A stretch of 64,000 bases of DNA from Pararhodobacter sp. (GCA_020832545.1 JAFIEK010000005.1:103650-167649), one strand, 5' to 3'. Positions 8,189-17,699 are shown, numbered from the stretch's first letter. Translations and numbers: made by a program. Notes: generated from the letters alone by a model not told the origin.

Positions 8189-9058
8189 CTACTTTGCCAG
8201 CGTGCGCAGATATGTTCCGTATGCCGTCTTGGCAAAGAGCGTGGCGCGTTCGTCAAGGGCGGCGGCATCGATCCAGCCCTGACGAAAGGCGATCTCGTCA
8301 AGTGAACCGACCTGAAGCCCCTGCCGGTCAGTCAGGGTGCGCACGAAATTTCCGGCATCCAGCAGGCTGGCATGGGTGCCGGTGTCAAGCCAGGCATAGC
8401 CGCGCCCCATCTGTTGCACATGCAAACTGCCTTCGGCCAGATAGAGCTCCAGAAGCGAGGTGATCTCCAGCTCACCCCGCGCCGAGGGCTTGACCTGCGC
8501 CGCCTTTTCCGGGGCCTGACCGTCAAGGAAATACAGCCCGGTCACTGCATAGTTCGACGGTGGGCTGGCCGGTTTTTCGACAATCGCCCGGACCGCGCCC
8601 TGTTCGTCAAAATCGACCACACCGTACCGTTCAGGATCGTTGACATGATAGCCAAAGACCGTGCCGCCGTTGTGGCGGGCATCGGCGGCGGCAAGAACTT
8701 CAGGCAGGCCGTGACCAAAGAATATATTGTCGCCCAGAACCATGGCCGAGGGTGCGCCAGCAAGAAAATCCGCGGCCAGCAGATAGGCCTGCGCCAACCC
8801 CTCGGGGGCGGGTTGCTCTATCCATTCGAACCGCAGCCCCCAGGCGCTGCCGTCGCCCAGCAGCCGCTGGAACTGCGCCTGATCCTCGGGCGTGGTGATG
8901 ATGGCGATCTCTCGGATGCCGGACAGCATCAGAACCGAGAGCGGGTAATAGATCATCGGCTTGTCATAAATCGGCAAAAGCTGCTTGGACACCGCAAGCG
9001 TGACGGGCCAGAGCCGTGAGCCGGTGCCACCGGCCAGAATGATGCCCTTGCGTTTCAT
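8189..9058 (-). CDS. rfbA: Glucose-1-phosphate thymidylyltransferase
   Basis: RmlA, the first step of dTDP-L-rhamnose synthesis: glucose-1-phosphate plus dTTP gives dTDP-glucose. It is 289 residues long with the nucleotidyltransferase motif LAGGTGSRLWPVT at residue 8, SKQLLPIYDKPMIYYPLS, the metal-binding VLGDNIF near 110, and EKP near 162. The ATG at 9058 has a GAGGG site 6 bases upstream, better than an alternative start at 9082 inside rfbD. It is the last gene of the rfbC-B-D-A operon, whose first three genes are linked by ATGA overlaps. Confidence 0.96.
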   Translation of the reverse strand: MKRKGIILAGGTGSRLWPVTLAVSKQLLPIYDKPMIYYPLSVLMLSGIREIAIITTPEDQAQFQRLLGDGSAWGLRFEWIEQPAPEGLAQAYLLAADFLAGAPSAMVLGDNIFFGHGLPEVLAAADARHNGGTVFGYHVNDPERYGVVDFDEQGAVRAIVEKPASPPSNYAVTGLYFLDGQAPEKAAQVKPSARGELEITSLLELYLAEGSLHVQQMGRGYAWLDTGTHASLLDAGNFVRTLTDRQGLQVGSLDEIAFRQGWIDAAALDERATLFAKTAYGTYLRTLAK

Positions 9059-9068
9059 GTGGTGTCCC

Positions 9069-9923
9069 TCATTTCCGGCCATTCAGTTCCTGTAAAACCT
9101 GCTCAAGCCCCGCGCGCCAGTCAGGCCGGGAAAGACCGAACGCGGCTGACAGGCTACGGCAATCCAGCCGCGAATTCAGCGGGCGTTGCGCCGGGGTGGG
9201 ATAGTCGGCGGTCGTGATGTCATGCACGGTGCAGGACAGCCCCGCCTGCGCAAAGATTTCACGCGCGAAACCCGCCCAGCTGACGTCTGGAGCGCCGGTG
9301 AAATGATAGCTGCCGGTCAGTTCAGGCTGGTCGCGCAGGCGCTGCGCGATGCGCAGGCAGGCGCGCGCGATATCCGCAGCCGGGGTCGGCCCGCCGGTCT
9401 GATCGGCCACCACATTGAGTGCATCGCGCTCGGCCCCCAGCCGCAGCATGGTGCGCACAAAGTTTGCCCCATGCGCCGAGAACACCCAGCTGACCCGCAA
9501 GATCGCATGCACCCCGCCCGCGGCCCGCACCCCCGCCTCGCCAGCCAGCTTTGAGCGGCCATAGGCATTGAGCGGGGCGGCGGGGTGATCAGGGCCGAAG
9601 GGCGCTTGACCCGCGCCGTCAAACACATAATCGGTGGAGGGCTGGATCATCACGGCGCCGACATCGGCAGCCGCGCGCGCCATGGCCGCAGGGCTGTCGC
9701 CATTCACCACCGTCGCCAAGGCCTCATCGCTCTCTGCACGGTCAACGGCCGTATAGGCGGCAGCATTGATCACCGCGTCTGGCCGGTGCTGGCGGATGGC
9801 CGTGGCACAGGCTTCGGGGTTGGCAAGATCGGCTGTGGCGCGGCCCAGATAGCGCGCCTCGGGGGCCAAGCGCCGCAGCTCGGTGGCCAGTTGCCCGCTT
9901 TCGCCAAAGACCAGCAGCCTCAT
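9069..9923 (-). CDS. rfbD: dTDP-4-dehydrorhamnose reductase
   Basis: RmlD, the final NADPH-dependent reduction to dTDP-L-rhamnose. It is a 284-residue SDR-fold protein with N-terminal [26 protein letters not shown], and the catalytic YGRSK (about residues 125-129), all diagnostic for RmlD. The ATG overlaps the rfbB stop (ATGA), so translation is coupled. The substrate-binding end (RPLNSRLDC) is conserved, so the enzyme looks complete. Confidence 0.96.
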   Translation of the reverse strand: MRLLVFGESGQLATELRRLAPEARYLGRATADLANPEACATAIRQHRPDAVINAAAYTAVDRAESDEALATVVNGDSPAAMARAAADVGAVMIQPSTDYVFDGAGQAPFGPDHPAAPLNAYGRSKLAGEAGVRAAGGVHAILRVSWVFSAHGANFVRTMLRLGAERDALNVVADQTGGPTPAADIARACLRIAQRLRDQPELTGSYHFTGAPDVSWAGFAREIFAQAGLSCTVHDITTADYPTPAQRPLNSRLDCRSLSAAFGLSRPDWRAGLEQVLQELNGRK

Positions 9924-10960
9924 GTTGTCACCCCCAGCCGCTGGCCCACGCCCTGGCGCGCCTGCAATGGCTGCCACCACGCTTCATTGGCCAGATACCA
10001 GTCAACCGTCAGCGCCAGCCCCTCATCCAGCGTGACCGAGGGACGCCAACCCAGCTCGTCACGGATGCGGCTGGCGTCAATGGCGTAGCGCAGATCATGG
10101 CCCGGGCGATCAGTCACAAATTCGATCAGCCGGTCATGCGGCGCGGCACCGGGGCGGCGCTGATCAAGAATGGCGCAGATCTTGCGCACAAGGTCGATAT
10201 TGCGGGCCTCATTCTCGCCACCGATATTGTAGCTGCGCCCCACCGCACCCTTTTGCAGAACCATAAGCAGCGCCCCGGCGTGATCTTCGACATACAGCCA
10301 GTCGCGCACGTTCAGCCCCTGCCCGTAAACCGGGATCGCCCGCCCGGCCAGCGCATTCAGAATCACCACCGGGATCAGCTTTTCCGGAAAGTGGAACGGC
10401 CCGTAATTGTTGGAGCAATTGCTCAGCACCACCGGCAGGCCATAAGTGTGGTGCCATGCGCGCACCAGATGATCGCTGGCCGCCTTTGAGGCTGAATAGG
10501 GCGAGCGCGGGTCATAGGGCGTGGTCTCAGAAAACTGCCCCTCAGCGCCAAGACTGCCGAACACCTCATCGGTAGAGATATGGTGAAAGCGGAACGCGTC
10601 AGGGCGGCCCTGATCCTGCCAGTAGGCGCGCGCGGCCTCCAGCAGGGTATAGGTGCCGCGTACATTGGTGTCGATGAATGCGCCCGGCCCGTCAATGGAG
10701 CGGTCGACATGGCTTTCAGCCGCCAGATGCATCACCGCATCCGGGCGATGCTGGCTGAACACCTGCGCCAAGGCCGCGCTGTCGCGGATATCGACCTGCG
10801 CGAACGTATAAAGCGGGCTGTTTGCCACGCTGGCGACGTTCTCAAGGCAGGCGGCATAGGTCAGGCAATCGACGTTGACCACCGCATGGCCCGCCGCGAC
10901 GGCCTGACGTACCACCGCCGAGCCGATAAACCCCGCACCGCCCGTAACCAGAAGTTTCAT
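9920..10960 (-). CDS. rfbB: dTDP-glucose 4,6-dehydratase
   Basis: RmlB, which converts dTDP-glucose to dTDP-4-keto-6-deoxyglucose. It is 346 residues long with [13 protein letters not shown] at residue 5, [10 protein letters not shown] near 82, the active-site triad region STDEVFG with YSASK near 160, and [17 protein letters not shown]. The ATG at 10960 overlaps the rfbC stop (ATGA). The sequence is complete and canonical. As the best-conserved gene of the pathway, it anchors the identity of the operon. Confidence 0.97.
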   Translation of the reverse strand: MKLLVTGGAGFIGSAVVRQAVAAGHAVVNVDCLTYAACLENVASVANSPLYTFAQVDIRDSAALAQVFSQHRPDAVMHLAAESHVDRSIDGPGAFIDTNVRGTYTLLEAARAYWQDQGRPDAFRFHHISTDEVFGSLGAEGQFSETTPYDPRSPYSASKAASDHLVRAWHHTYGLPVVLSNCSNNYGPFHFPEKLIPVVILNALAGRAIPVYGQGLNVRDWLYVEDHAGALLMVLQKGAVGRSYNIGGENEARNIDLVRKICAILDQRRPGAAPHDRLIEFVTDRPGHDLRYAIDASRIRDELGWRPSVTLDEGLALTVDWYLANEAWWQPLQARQGVGQRLGVTT

Positions 10961-11514
10961 GCGCTCTCCCATACGAAGGGGCTGTCAAAATCAGCGAAGG
11001 CGGGGGCGTTGGCGTCCTTGTCAGACAGGATCGGCGCGCTGACACCCCAGTCGATGCCCAGACTGTCCCAGCGCACCGCGCCATCGCATTCCGGCGCGTA
11101 ATGATCGGTGCATTTGTAGATGATTTCGGTATCCGGCTCGCGGGTGACAAAGCCATGCAGAAAACCCGCAGGAACCCAAAGCTGGCGCGCGTTCTCAAAC
11201 GAAAGCTCTGCACCCACCCATTGGCCATAGAAGGGGCTGCCCTTGCGGATATCGACCGCGACATCATAAAGCCGCCCGCGCCCGCAACGCACCAGCTTGC
11301 CCTGTGCATGCGGGGGCGACTGAAAGTGCAGCCCGCGCAGCGTGCCCGCCTGCGCCGACAGCGAGTGGTTGTCCTGCACGAACTCCGGCAGCGTCACTCC
11401 CGCCTGTTCAAGCGTACGCCGGTTCCAGCTTTCGCTGAAAAAGCCGCGTGCATCGCCAAACCGGCGCGGCGTCAGGATCAATACGCCGGGAAGCGCGGTC
11501 TGCTCGATATTCAC
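10957..11514 (-). CDS. rfbC: dTDP-4-dehydrorhamnose 3,5-epimerase
   Basis: RmlC, the cupin-fold epimerase of the rhamnose pathway, 185 residues. Family motifs are [32 protein letters not shown] with the catalytic His, [20 protein letters not shown] and [10 protein letters not shown]. The start is GTG 11514 (VNIEQT), with GGAG 8 bases upstream. The frame stays open far upstream, but that part has no homology and runs antisense to the DUF5671 gene, so it was excluded. This is the first gene of the rhamnose operon; its promoter should lie in the 241-bp gap to the divergent gene. Confidence 0.94.
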   Translation of the reverse strand: MNIEQTALPGVLILTPRRFGDARGFFSESWNRRTLEQAGVTLPEFVQDNHSLSAQAGTLRGLHFQSPPHAQGKLVRCGRGRLYDVAVDIRKGSPFYGQWVGAELSFENARQLWVPAGFLHGFVTREPDTEIIYKCTDHYAPECDGAVRWDSLGIDWGVSAPILSDKDANAPAFADFDSPFVWESA

Positions 11515-11755
11515 GCTGCCAACTCCGATCAGGTCTGAGGCTCCGGCGACACGCGCCTGTGCAAAGCCAAGGCTGCGCCAGATTGTTAGGGAAAGCCACA
11601 AAGTTTGGCAACCGTCATACCCAAACGCCATAGGGTGTCTGTCATGGCTGCGCCGCTTTGCATGTATTGGCAATCGGCCGCGAATGGGTGCAGTATAAGT
11701 GCAAAGATGATTGGTCAGTCCCTTTGCCGGCCTCAGATCCCAGACGGACAAGAGC

Positions 11756-12382
11756 ATGAAACCCAAAAACACCCTGTCAGATTTTGTCCGCGACGGCCTG
11801 CGCGAGGGCCACAGCCCTGATGAACTCCGCGATGCGCTTGCCCGCGCCGGGTGGCAGGGCGCCGATATCGACGCGGCTATGGCGGTATGGGTGGCCGATG
11901 GCCTGCGCCTTCCCGTTCCGCGCCCGCAGCCCTCGGTCATGGGCCGGGCGCTGGTGATGTTCGGCCTTTTTGCGATTACGCTGGTGGTGGTGATCTGGCA
12001 CGTCGTGCAGCTTTCGTTCGCGCTGATCGACATCTGGCTGCCTGAGCCGGACAGGCATGCCGGCGGATGGGCGCAGACCAGAATCCGCTGGTCGATGGCC
12101 ACGCTGTTTGTTGTGCTGCCGCTGTTCGCCTGGCTGACCTGGCGGGTTGAACTCACGGCCCGGCAGCACTCAGAATCACACCGCGCGCCGATTGAGCTGC
12201 GCTTCGGCGCGATGGCGGTGCTGGTGTCGATTCTGGTGCTTATCAGCAATGCGGTGGCCGTGGTGTATGCCGCTCTCAGCGGCAATCTGACAGCACAGTT
12301 TCTGGCCAAGGCCGGAGTGGTTTCGGTGGTCGCCGTGCTGCTGATCGCATGGTTCCGCACCCCCGTGCGCAAGGCGCCGTGA
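11756..12382 (+). CDS. DUF5671-type membrane protein
   Basis: A 208-residue protein. The N-terminal 40 residues form a small helical UBA-like module (FVRDGLREGHSPDELRDAL, then GWQGADIDAAMAVW), followed by a Pro-rich VPRPQPS linker and four predicted membrane helices. The helices contain LIDIWLPEPD between segments one and two. This layout matches the DUF5671 family, whose function is unknown. It overlaps the next gene (TGATG), so the two are co-translated, and it is divergent from the rhamnose operon. Confidence 0.72.
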   Translation: MKPKNTLSDFVRDGLREGHSPDELRDALARAGWQGADIDAAMAVWVADGLRLPVPRPQPSVMGRALVMFGLFAITLVVVIWHVVQLSFALIDIWLPEPDRHAGGWAQTRIRWSMATLFVVLPLFAWLTWRVELTARQHSESHRAPIELRFGAMAVLVSILVLISNAVAVVYAALSGNLTAQFLAKAGVVSVVAVLLIAWFRTPVRKAP

Positions 12383-12771
12383 TGCGTCTGGCAAGCATTG
12401 CACTGATCGTGCTGGCTGTCGCGGCGATTGCCCTTGCCTTGTGGACTGTTGGCGGCCCCGGGCAGGCACGCGCCGAACGCCGCGATCAGACGCGGATGAA
12501 CGACCTGCGAAACCACGCCAGCCATCTCGCCTGCCTGCATCGGCAGGGATTGGGGCCAGCCGGGAAAGCTGACGCCTGCCCGCAAGGCGAGCACCGTTCG
12601 GACCCGCTGACCGGCGCGCCCTACCGGGTGGACGTGGTTTCAGATGAGGTGGTGCGGATCTGCGCCGTGTTCGAAACCCGGATGACCAGTATGCGGTGGG
12701 CCAATCGCAACGATTTCGACATTGAGACCGGGTGCCTCACAGTGCGGACACGCGAGGCAGCGCGCTGGTGA
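12382..12771 (+). CDS. Small membrane-anchored or secreted hypothetical protein
   Basis: A 129-residue protein with one N-terminal hydrophobic segment (about residues 3-24, a signal anchor or signal peptide) and a hydrophilic domain with four cysteines (near 51, 65, 95 and 118) that could form disulfides in the periplasm. The domain contains DPLTGAPYRVDVVS, a phrase common in small periplasmic companions of membrane proteins. It is translationally coupled to the DUF5671 gene and probably works with it. No function is recognised. Confidence 0.6.
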   Translation: MRLASIALIVLAVAAIALALWTVGGPGQARAERRDQTRMNDLRNHASHLACLHRQGLGPAGKADACPQGEHRSDPLTGAPYRVDVVSDEVVRICAVFETRMTSMRWANRNDFDIETGCLTVRTREAARW

Positions 12772-12793
12772 CGCGCGCTGCCCGCATGGCGTG

Positions 12794-13063
12794 TTACCCG
12801 CAGTAGACCCGGTCAATCTGGCCGTCTGCATCCATTTCAAAATTCAGCCGATCCGCGACAAAATCCATGGTGACCGCTTCGCCGGGGTTGATCATGCGCA
12901 CGTCGCCCGGCGCTGAGACACCTTCGGCCTCGGACGCGGGCGCGCCGACGAGGTGCTGAAGGGCCATGGCACCGCAAGCATCTTCGGGCGGCGCCGGGGC
13001 CTCGGCCACCTGGGTTTCACAGGCTGCAAGGAACAGCGCGGCAACAATCAGGGTGGTTCTCAT
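12794..13063 (-). CDS. I78-family peptidase inhibitor-like lipoprotein
   Basis: An 89-residue protein with a lipoprotein signal (LFLAAC, lipobox Cys near residue 15) and an Inhibitor-I78-type domain. Typical segments are CGAMALQHLVGAPA, MINPGEAVTMDFVADRLNF and the C-terminal DADGQIDRVYCG. Members of this family inhibit serine peptidases and are held in the periplasm or outer membrane. A GGAGG site lies 8 bases before ATG 13063. It stands alone, facing the DUF5671 pair. Confidence 0.8.
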   Translation of the reverse strand: MRTTLIVAALFLAACETQVAEAPAPPEDACGAMALQHLVGAPASEAEGVSAPGDVRMINPGEAVTMDFVADRLNFEMDADGQIDRVYCG

Positions 13064-13233
13064 CGGTCTATCCTCCATCTTTCACTCGTCACCAAATTGT
13101 GCGCGACGGTGATCAGGCGGTCAACCTGCGCGGCGGCGGCGCAGAAGGACTCGGCAAAAACCAGCGCAAATGCTGTGGTTTTTGCAGTATGTCGCCGTTT
13201 TCTGCGCGGCAGATCGCCGGGCGTGCGCTGGCT

Positions 13234-13527
13234 TTAGATGCCGTCGATCAGAATATCCAGCGCCCGTTTCAGCGCGTCACGATGCGCGGCCAACGTGCCG
13301 ACGCGGGTGCCCAGTTCAGCCCCGGGTACGGCGGCCAGCTCAGGTATCCGCACGATCCAGAGGGTGCCCGCAAAAGACACTTCGGGCGTCAGGCCGGGAA
13401 ACTGTGCATAGCGCCCGGCCTCGCGCAAAGGCGCCACGATGCGCGAGGCATCGATACCGATCAGATCGGTTTGCAGGTCCACGACCAGCATGCCGGAGGA
13501 CAGGCGATAGAGGTCAAACCGGGCCAA
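13234..13527 (-). CDS. ccdB: CcdB-family toxin
   Basis: A 97-residue CcdB-like gyrase poison. It starts MARFDLYRL like other CcdB proteins, has the core strand LVVDLQTDLIG, then IVAPL, and ends with the helix ALKRALDILIDGI that in F-plasmid CcdB carries the gyrase-contacting C-terminus. It lies 12 bp downstream of ccdA on the same strand. Such pairs keep plasmids in the population by post-segregational killing, which fits a replicon with its own rep and par genes. Confidence 0.88.
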   Translation of the reverse strand: MARFDLYRLSSGMLVVDLQTDLIGIDASRIVAPLREAGRYAQFPGLTPEVSFAGTLWIVRIPELAAVPGAELGTRVGTLAAHRDALKRALDILIDGI

Positions 13528-13539
13528 GGGGCGCTACGC

Positions 13540-13761
13540 TTAGAAACTGCGGAACCGGGCCAGCGCCAGCCCCTCGCGCGCCAGCTCGTCGCCATAGGCC
13601 GCATGCGCCATGCGGGTTTCTTCGCGCCATATCCTGTTGCGCTCGGCCTTCGCGGCCTCGGCAATCGCAGCTTCAGCGAGGCGTGACATGTTCAGGCCCA
13701 GGGCGCGCGCCGCCCCGGCGACCTCGGAATCAAGGGTCAGATTGACCTTGATCTTGCCCAT
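13540..13761 (-). CDS. ccdA: CcdA-family antitoxin
   Basis: A 73-residue antitoxin. The N-terminal ribbon-helix-helix (KIKVNLTLDSEVAGAARALG) is for operator binding. The C-terminal toxin-binding tail YGDELAREGLALARFRSF matches the family's terminal G-x-x-L-x-x-x-RSF pattern. ATG 13761 has AGGAGGG 6 bases upstream. The AT-rich stretch just upstream (13775-13805) holds TATAC/GTATA inverted repeats and probably carries the autoregulated ccdAB promoter. Confidence 0.88.
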   Translation of the reverse strand: MGKIKVNLTLDSEVAGAARALGLNMSRLAEAAIAEAAKAERNRIWREETRMAHAAYGDELAREGLALARFRSF

Positions 13762-14042
13762 GCAGAACCCTCCTGAAATATACGCATAATAAAGGAGTAT
13801 AACTCGCACCCCCAGAACCCGCAAGCCTGCGTATCCTGCCCTGTGGTCTGGCCGGACAGGGAACGCCCGGGCTTTTGTTGCGCTTAACCGGAACCCTCTG
13901 ATGTGGAAGGCGTTGTTTTCAAACGCAAGCCTGCGCCACGCTGCGGCTGCGAGCCTGAGTTGCGTGTTGACCGGGGGTAACTGGAAACCGATCGCACACA
14001 GGGTGGCATTTTGTCAGCGCAGCGCCAGAAAGGAACTGTCTT

Positions 14043-15494
14043 ATGCCGTCAGCGCCACGGCCCGGGGGGTTGGATATTTGGCATCGCGCCACCTTGAGCG
14101 CGCAGATCGCAGCCCTGATGCTGGTTGGTGCCGCTTTCGCAGAGGCCACCGAAAACGACAGGTCCCAAAGCGAGCGCGGCGAATATGTGGCCCGAGCCGC
14201 AGGTTGCATGTCATGTCACCGCGAGGACCTGTCAGGCGGGTATGAGGTGGAAACCCCGATGGGCACCATTGTCGCCAGCAATATCAGCCCGTCGCTGGCC
14301 TATGGCATCGGCACATATAGCCGGAATGATCTGGCCCGAGTGCTGCACCATGGCATCGCCCCGGACCGCAGGCTGTATCCGGCCATGCCCTATACCTCTT
14401 ACCGGGGCATGACCGATGCGGATATCGATGATCTCTATGTTTGGCTGCAAGCGCAGGAGCCGGTCGATGAACCCCCTGAGAACGTGACCGACCTGCCCTT
14501 TCCCTTCAACATCCGCGCCGGGATGATGGTGTGGAACTGGCTTTACCTGACTGAGCGCGATCTGCCGCCCATCGAGGATCCGGTTTTGTATCGCGGGGCC
14601 TATCTGGTCAATCATCTGGGCCATTGCGGCGAGTGTCACACCCCGCGCAATGACTTTTTCGCCATGCGCGATGACCAGTATCTGGCGGGTGAGGTGCTGG
14701 ATGGATGGCTGTCGCCGAACCTGACCTCAGATCTGGTCATGGGGATCGGCGCATGGTCAGAGCGTGATATCGTCGATTATCTGCGCACCGGGCATGCGGG
14801 CAATGTGGTGCAGGCCGCCGGGCCAATGGCCGAGTTCGTGCGCCACAGCACCCGCCATCTGGATGATGATGACCTTGCGGCGATGGCGGGCTATCTGAAA
14901 ACCCTGCCCCCCGTCTGGGAGGGGGTGCAGGACATTCCCGCCGTTCTGCCAGAGTTGGCGCGCGCTGAGCCGGAGCACCGCTATGGCCAGATCCGCGAAG
15001 AAATGGCGCGCGCGCTGGCGCGCCCCGATCTGTCAGAGCCGGAGGGGCTTTATATTACCCATTGCGCGGCCTGCCACGGGGTCACCGGGCAAGGCCAGCC
15101 GCAGGCCTATTATCCGCCCCTGATCCAGAACGCCGCGCTGCGCCGGGCGGATGCGAACAACCTGTTGCAGGTGTTGCTGCACGGGGTGCCCGCAGGCAAG
15201 CTGGACCGCGCCCCGGCAATGCCCGGCTTTGCGGGGGAACTGGACGCTGATCAGATCGCCACGCTTGCCAACTACACCCGCACCACCTTTGGCGAGCGCG
15301 AGGACAGCGCGCTGACCGCCGCAGATGTCCAGCGCGTCCTTGCTTCGGAAGAAGAGATGCCCGCGCCCCTGCGCACTCTTCAGGTGCTGGCATGGGTGGG
15401 GCTGATTGGCGCGCTGGCAATTCTGGCCCTGATCGGCTGGTGGGTCACGCGGCGGCGGCGGCGGGCGCAGCCCGGCAACCGGCAGGAGGTCTGA
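14043..15494 (+). CDS. Membrane-anchored triheme cytochrome c
   Basis: A 483-residue periplasmic cytochrome with three c-type heme sites: CMSCH near residue 55, CGECH near 198 and CAACH near 342. An N-terminal signal peptide ends around AAFA, and one C-terminal membrane helix (about 445-467) is followed by an Arg-rich cytoplasmic tail. The layout equals the cytochrome subunit of membrane alcohol/gluconate dehydrogenases, which passes electrons to ubiquinone. It is followed 4 bp later by a flavin amine oxidase and then a monoheme cytochrome, so it probably carries electrons from amine oxidation to the quinone pool. The start has AAGGA 8 bases upstream. Confidence 0.9.
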   Translation: MPSAPRPGGLDIWHRATLSAQIAALMLVGAAFAEATENDRSQSERGEYVARAAGCMSCHREDLSGGYEVETPMGTIVASNISPSLAYGIGTYSRNDLARVLHHGIAPDRRLYPAMPYTSYRGMTDADIDDLYVWLQAQEPVDEPPENVTDLPFPFNIRAGMMVWNWLYLTERDLPPIEDPVLYRGAYLVNHLGHCGECHTPRNDFFAMRDDQYLAGEVLDGWLSPNLTSDLVMGIGAWSERDIVDYLRTGHAGNVVQAAGPMAEFVRHSTRHLDDDDLAAMAGYLKTLPPVWEGVQDIPAVLPELARAEPEHRYGQIREEMARALARPDLSEPEGLYITHCAACHGVTGQGQPQAYYPPLIQNAALRRADANNLLQVLLHGVPAGKLDRAPAMPGFAGELDADQIATLANYTRTTFGEREDSALTAADVQRVLASEEEMPAPLRTLQVLAWVGLIGALAILALIGWWVTRRRRRAQPGNRQEV

Positions 15495-15498
15495 CATC

Positions 15499-17100
15499 AT
15501 GACAAGCACCCGTTTCAACCCCAGCCGACGGCAGTTGCTGGCGATGATCGGCAAGGTCGCCGGTGGGGCGGCGATGTATCAGGCCATGACCAGCCTCGGC
15601 TTCGCGCAAACCTCTGGCTACAGCGGCGCGGTGTCGCTGCAAGGCCCGCGTGAGGGGCGACGTGTGCTGATCCTTGGCGCTGGCATCGCCGGTATGGCCG
15701 CCGCCTATGAAATGCGCCGCGCGGGCTATGAGGTCAGGATCCTTGAGTATCAGGCCCGTCAGGGCGGGCGCTGCCTGACCCTGCGCGGCGGCGACCGCTA
15801 TACCGAGATGGGCGGGCATGAGATTGCTTGCGATTTTCAGGGCGATGGCTATTTCAACCCCGGCCCGTGGCGCCTGCCAGTCCATCACCGCGCGGTGTTC
15901 GACTATTGCCGCAGGCTGGGCGTGCCCTTGCAGCCGTTCATCAACAAGAACAACAAGGCCTATCTGCATTCCGCCAGCGCCTTCGACGGCCAGCCGCAGC
16001 GCATCGGCCATGTTGAGACAGACATGCGCGGCCATGTCTCGGAACTGCTGGCCAAATCGCTGAATCAGGGTGATCTGGACAATGCCGTCAGCGCTGAAGA
16101 TCGCGAAAAGCTGCTGGAGGGGCTGAAGGAATGGGGCGTTCTGGACAGCGACTACCGCTACAGTGTCAGCGATGATCTGGGCGAGGTGCGTGGCTGGGAT
16201 ATCCGGCCCGGCGGCGGGCTGATGGCGGAAAAGTCGCCCTCGCAACCCAATGATCTGTCACCACTGCTGCAATCAGGACTGTGGGAACAGCTGTTCAATT
16301 TCAACGACTATCTGTTCGAACCACCGATGTTCGAGCCAGTGGGCGGTATGGACGCGATCACCGACGCCTTTGCGCGCGATGTGTCTGACCTGATCCGGTT
16401 CAACGCCCGCGTCACCCGCATTGCGCAGAATGAGAACGGTGTGAGCATAACCTATGAGGATGGCGGGCGCGGTGGCGAGATGCGCGAGGAAACCGCCGAC
16501 TGGTGCCTCTGCACGATCCCGCTGTCGGTGCTGGTTCAGCTGGATGTCGATTGCTCGGACGCCATGCGCCGGGCGATCGCGGCGGTGCCCTATGCCTCGG
16601 CCTTCAAGGTCGCGCTGGAGTTCCGCCGCCGCTTCTGGGAGCAGGATGACTGGATCATGGGCGGGATCAGCTATACCGATCTGCCGCTGGTGCAGATCGC
16701 CTATCCCAACTACGGGTTCCTGTCCGACGGCCCGGCGGTCTTGCAGGCCGCTTACGACACGGCGACGGCGGGGCGCACCTTCACCTATTCCTGGTCTTCG
16801 ATGACGCCACAGGAACGCATCGAGGCGGCGCTGGAACTGGGCCGCCAGATCCATCCGCAATACGATGCCGAGTTCATGTCCGGCACCTCATGGGTATGGC
16901 ACCGGGTGGACTGGTCGCTTGGCTGTTACGGGCAATGGACCGACGATCTGCGCGACGAGCATTACGAGACCCTGTGCGAGATCGACAACCGGCTGGTGCT
17001 GGCGGGCGAGCATTGCTCACATATCCCGGCATGGCTGGAGGGTTCGCTGCTGTCGGCGCTGGATGCGATTAAGCGCCTTGATCAGAGGGAGAATGCCTGA
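15499..17100 (+). CDS. Tat-exported flavin amine oxidase / dehydrogenase
   Basis: A 533-residue FAD protein of the monoamine oxidase superfamily. The N-terminus carries a twin-arginine-like signal (PSRRQLLAMIGKVAGG), so the folded flavoprotein would be exported to the periplasm. The dinucleotide motif ILGAGIAGMAAAYEMRRAGY is near residue 53, QGGRCLTLRGG follows, and the C-terminal FAD motif VLAGEHCSHIPAWLEGSLLS is near 500. Two cytochrome c genes flank it in one operon, with an AGGAGG site in the 4-bp gap upstream. It therefore probably reduces cytochrome c rather than oxygen, as shown for nicotine oxidoreductase NicA2 with CycN. The amine or amino-acid substrate is unknown. Confidence 0.9.
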   Translation: MTSTRFNPSRRQLLAMIGKVAGGAAMYQAMTSLGFAQTSGYSGAVSLQGPREGRRVLILGAGIAGMAAAYEMRRAGYEVRILEYQARQGGRCLTLRGGDRYTEMGGHEIACDFQGDGYFNPGPWRLPVHHRAVFDYCRRLGVPLQPFINKNNKAYLHSASAFDGQPQRIGHVETDMRGHVSELLAKSLNQGDLDNAVSAEDREKLLEGLKEWGVLDSDYRYSVSDDLGEVRGWDIRPGGGLMAEKSPSQPNDLSPLLQSGLWEQLFNFNDYLFEPPMFEPVGGMDAITDAFARDVSDLIRFNARVTRIAQNENGVSITYEDGGRGGEMREETADWCLCTIPLSVLVQLDVDCSDAMRRAIAAVPYASAFKVALEFRRRFWEQDDWIMGGISYTDLPLVQIAYPNYGFLSDGPAVLQAAYDTATAGRTFTYSWSSMTPQERIEAALELGRQIHPQYDAEFMSGTSWVWHRVDWSLGCYGQWTDDLRDEHYETLCEIDNRLVLAGEHCSHIPAWLEGSLLSALDAIKRLDQRENA

Positions 17101-17101
17101 G

Positions 17102-17566
17102 ATGCCCCGGCGACCCCTCTATACATACCTCATGCTGGCCCTGCTGGCCGCCCTGCTTGCCGTTGCCGCCCTTGCGCAGGAGGCACCGGAACCCACCGTA
17201 GAGGACGACGCCATGCAAAGGCTTCTGGCGCGCTTCTCCGACCATCCTGACCATTTCACGCAGACCAGTGGTGAAGCGCTTTACCGCGCCACCTGTCAGG
17301 CCTGCCATATGGAGGACGGGCAGGGCGACATGGGGGCCGGGGCCCACCCGCCCCTGACCGATAACCCCAAGATGAACTCACGCCACTTCGTCGCGGGTGT
17401 CATCCTGACCGGCTATCACGGCATGCCGGGTTTTGCAGACGTGATGTCAGATGAACAGGTCGCTGCGGTGACAGATTATGTGCGCAGCCATTTCGGCAAT
17501 GACTACCCTGACATGATCACCCCCGATGAGGTCGCAAACCTGCGCCCGCCTGACAACGCGGACTGA
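17102..17566 (+). CDS. Periplasmic monoheme cytochrome c
   Basis: A 154-residue class I cytochrome c with an N-terminal hydrophobic signal (ALLAALLAVAALAQ), heme site CQACHMEDGQG near 64-74, and a distal Met ligand probably in YHGMPGF near 114. It starts one base after the amine oxidase stop and has AGGGAG upstream. It is the likely soluble acceptor that shuttles electrons between the flavoprotein and the triheme membrane cytochrome. A perfect 8-bp stem-loop follows the stop. Confidence 0.9.
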   Translation: MPRRPLYTYLMLALLAALLAVAALAQEAPEPTVEDDAMQRLLARFSDHPDHFTQTSGEALYRATCQACHMEDGQGDMGAGAHPPLTDNPKMNSRHFVAGVILTGYHGMPGFADVMSDEQVAAVTDYVRSHFGNDYPDMITPDEVANLRPPDNAD

Positions 17567-17592
17567 CCGCCCCTGATCATCTGTAGGGGCGG
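17567..17592 (+). terminator. Stem-loop after the cytochrome/amine oxidase operon
   Basis: CCGCCCCT and AGGGGCGG form a perfect 8-bp stem with a 10-base loop, starting at the base after the cytochrome c stop codon. No U-run follows, so it may protect the 3' end or act with Rho rather than be an intrinsic terminator. Confidence 0.55.
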
Positions 17593-17596
17593 GAAC

Positions 17597-17627
17597 ATTG
17601 GGGTTGGTGCCTATTGGGGTTGTGCCT
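17597..17627 (+). repeat. Imperfect 16-bp tandem duplication
   Basis: ATTGGGGTTGGTGCCT is followed directly by ATTGGGGTTGTGCCT, two copies differing by one G. It lies in the leader of the aldo/keto reductase gene. This is probably a small slippage duplication; no regulatory meaning is evident. Confidence 0.6.
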
Positions 17628-17699
17628 GGCGCGGATCCTGGTTCAACTGGTGGCTGTTTCACCAAGCTCAGACCGTTGAAAAGGACCGATGTCTTGACC

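Noticed and set aside
11515..12594. Upstream extension of rfbC
   Set aside because: The frame stays open for about 360 codons before the RmlC homology, but it is antisense to the DUF5671 gene and would make RmlC three times its normal length. GTG 11514 fits the family start.
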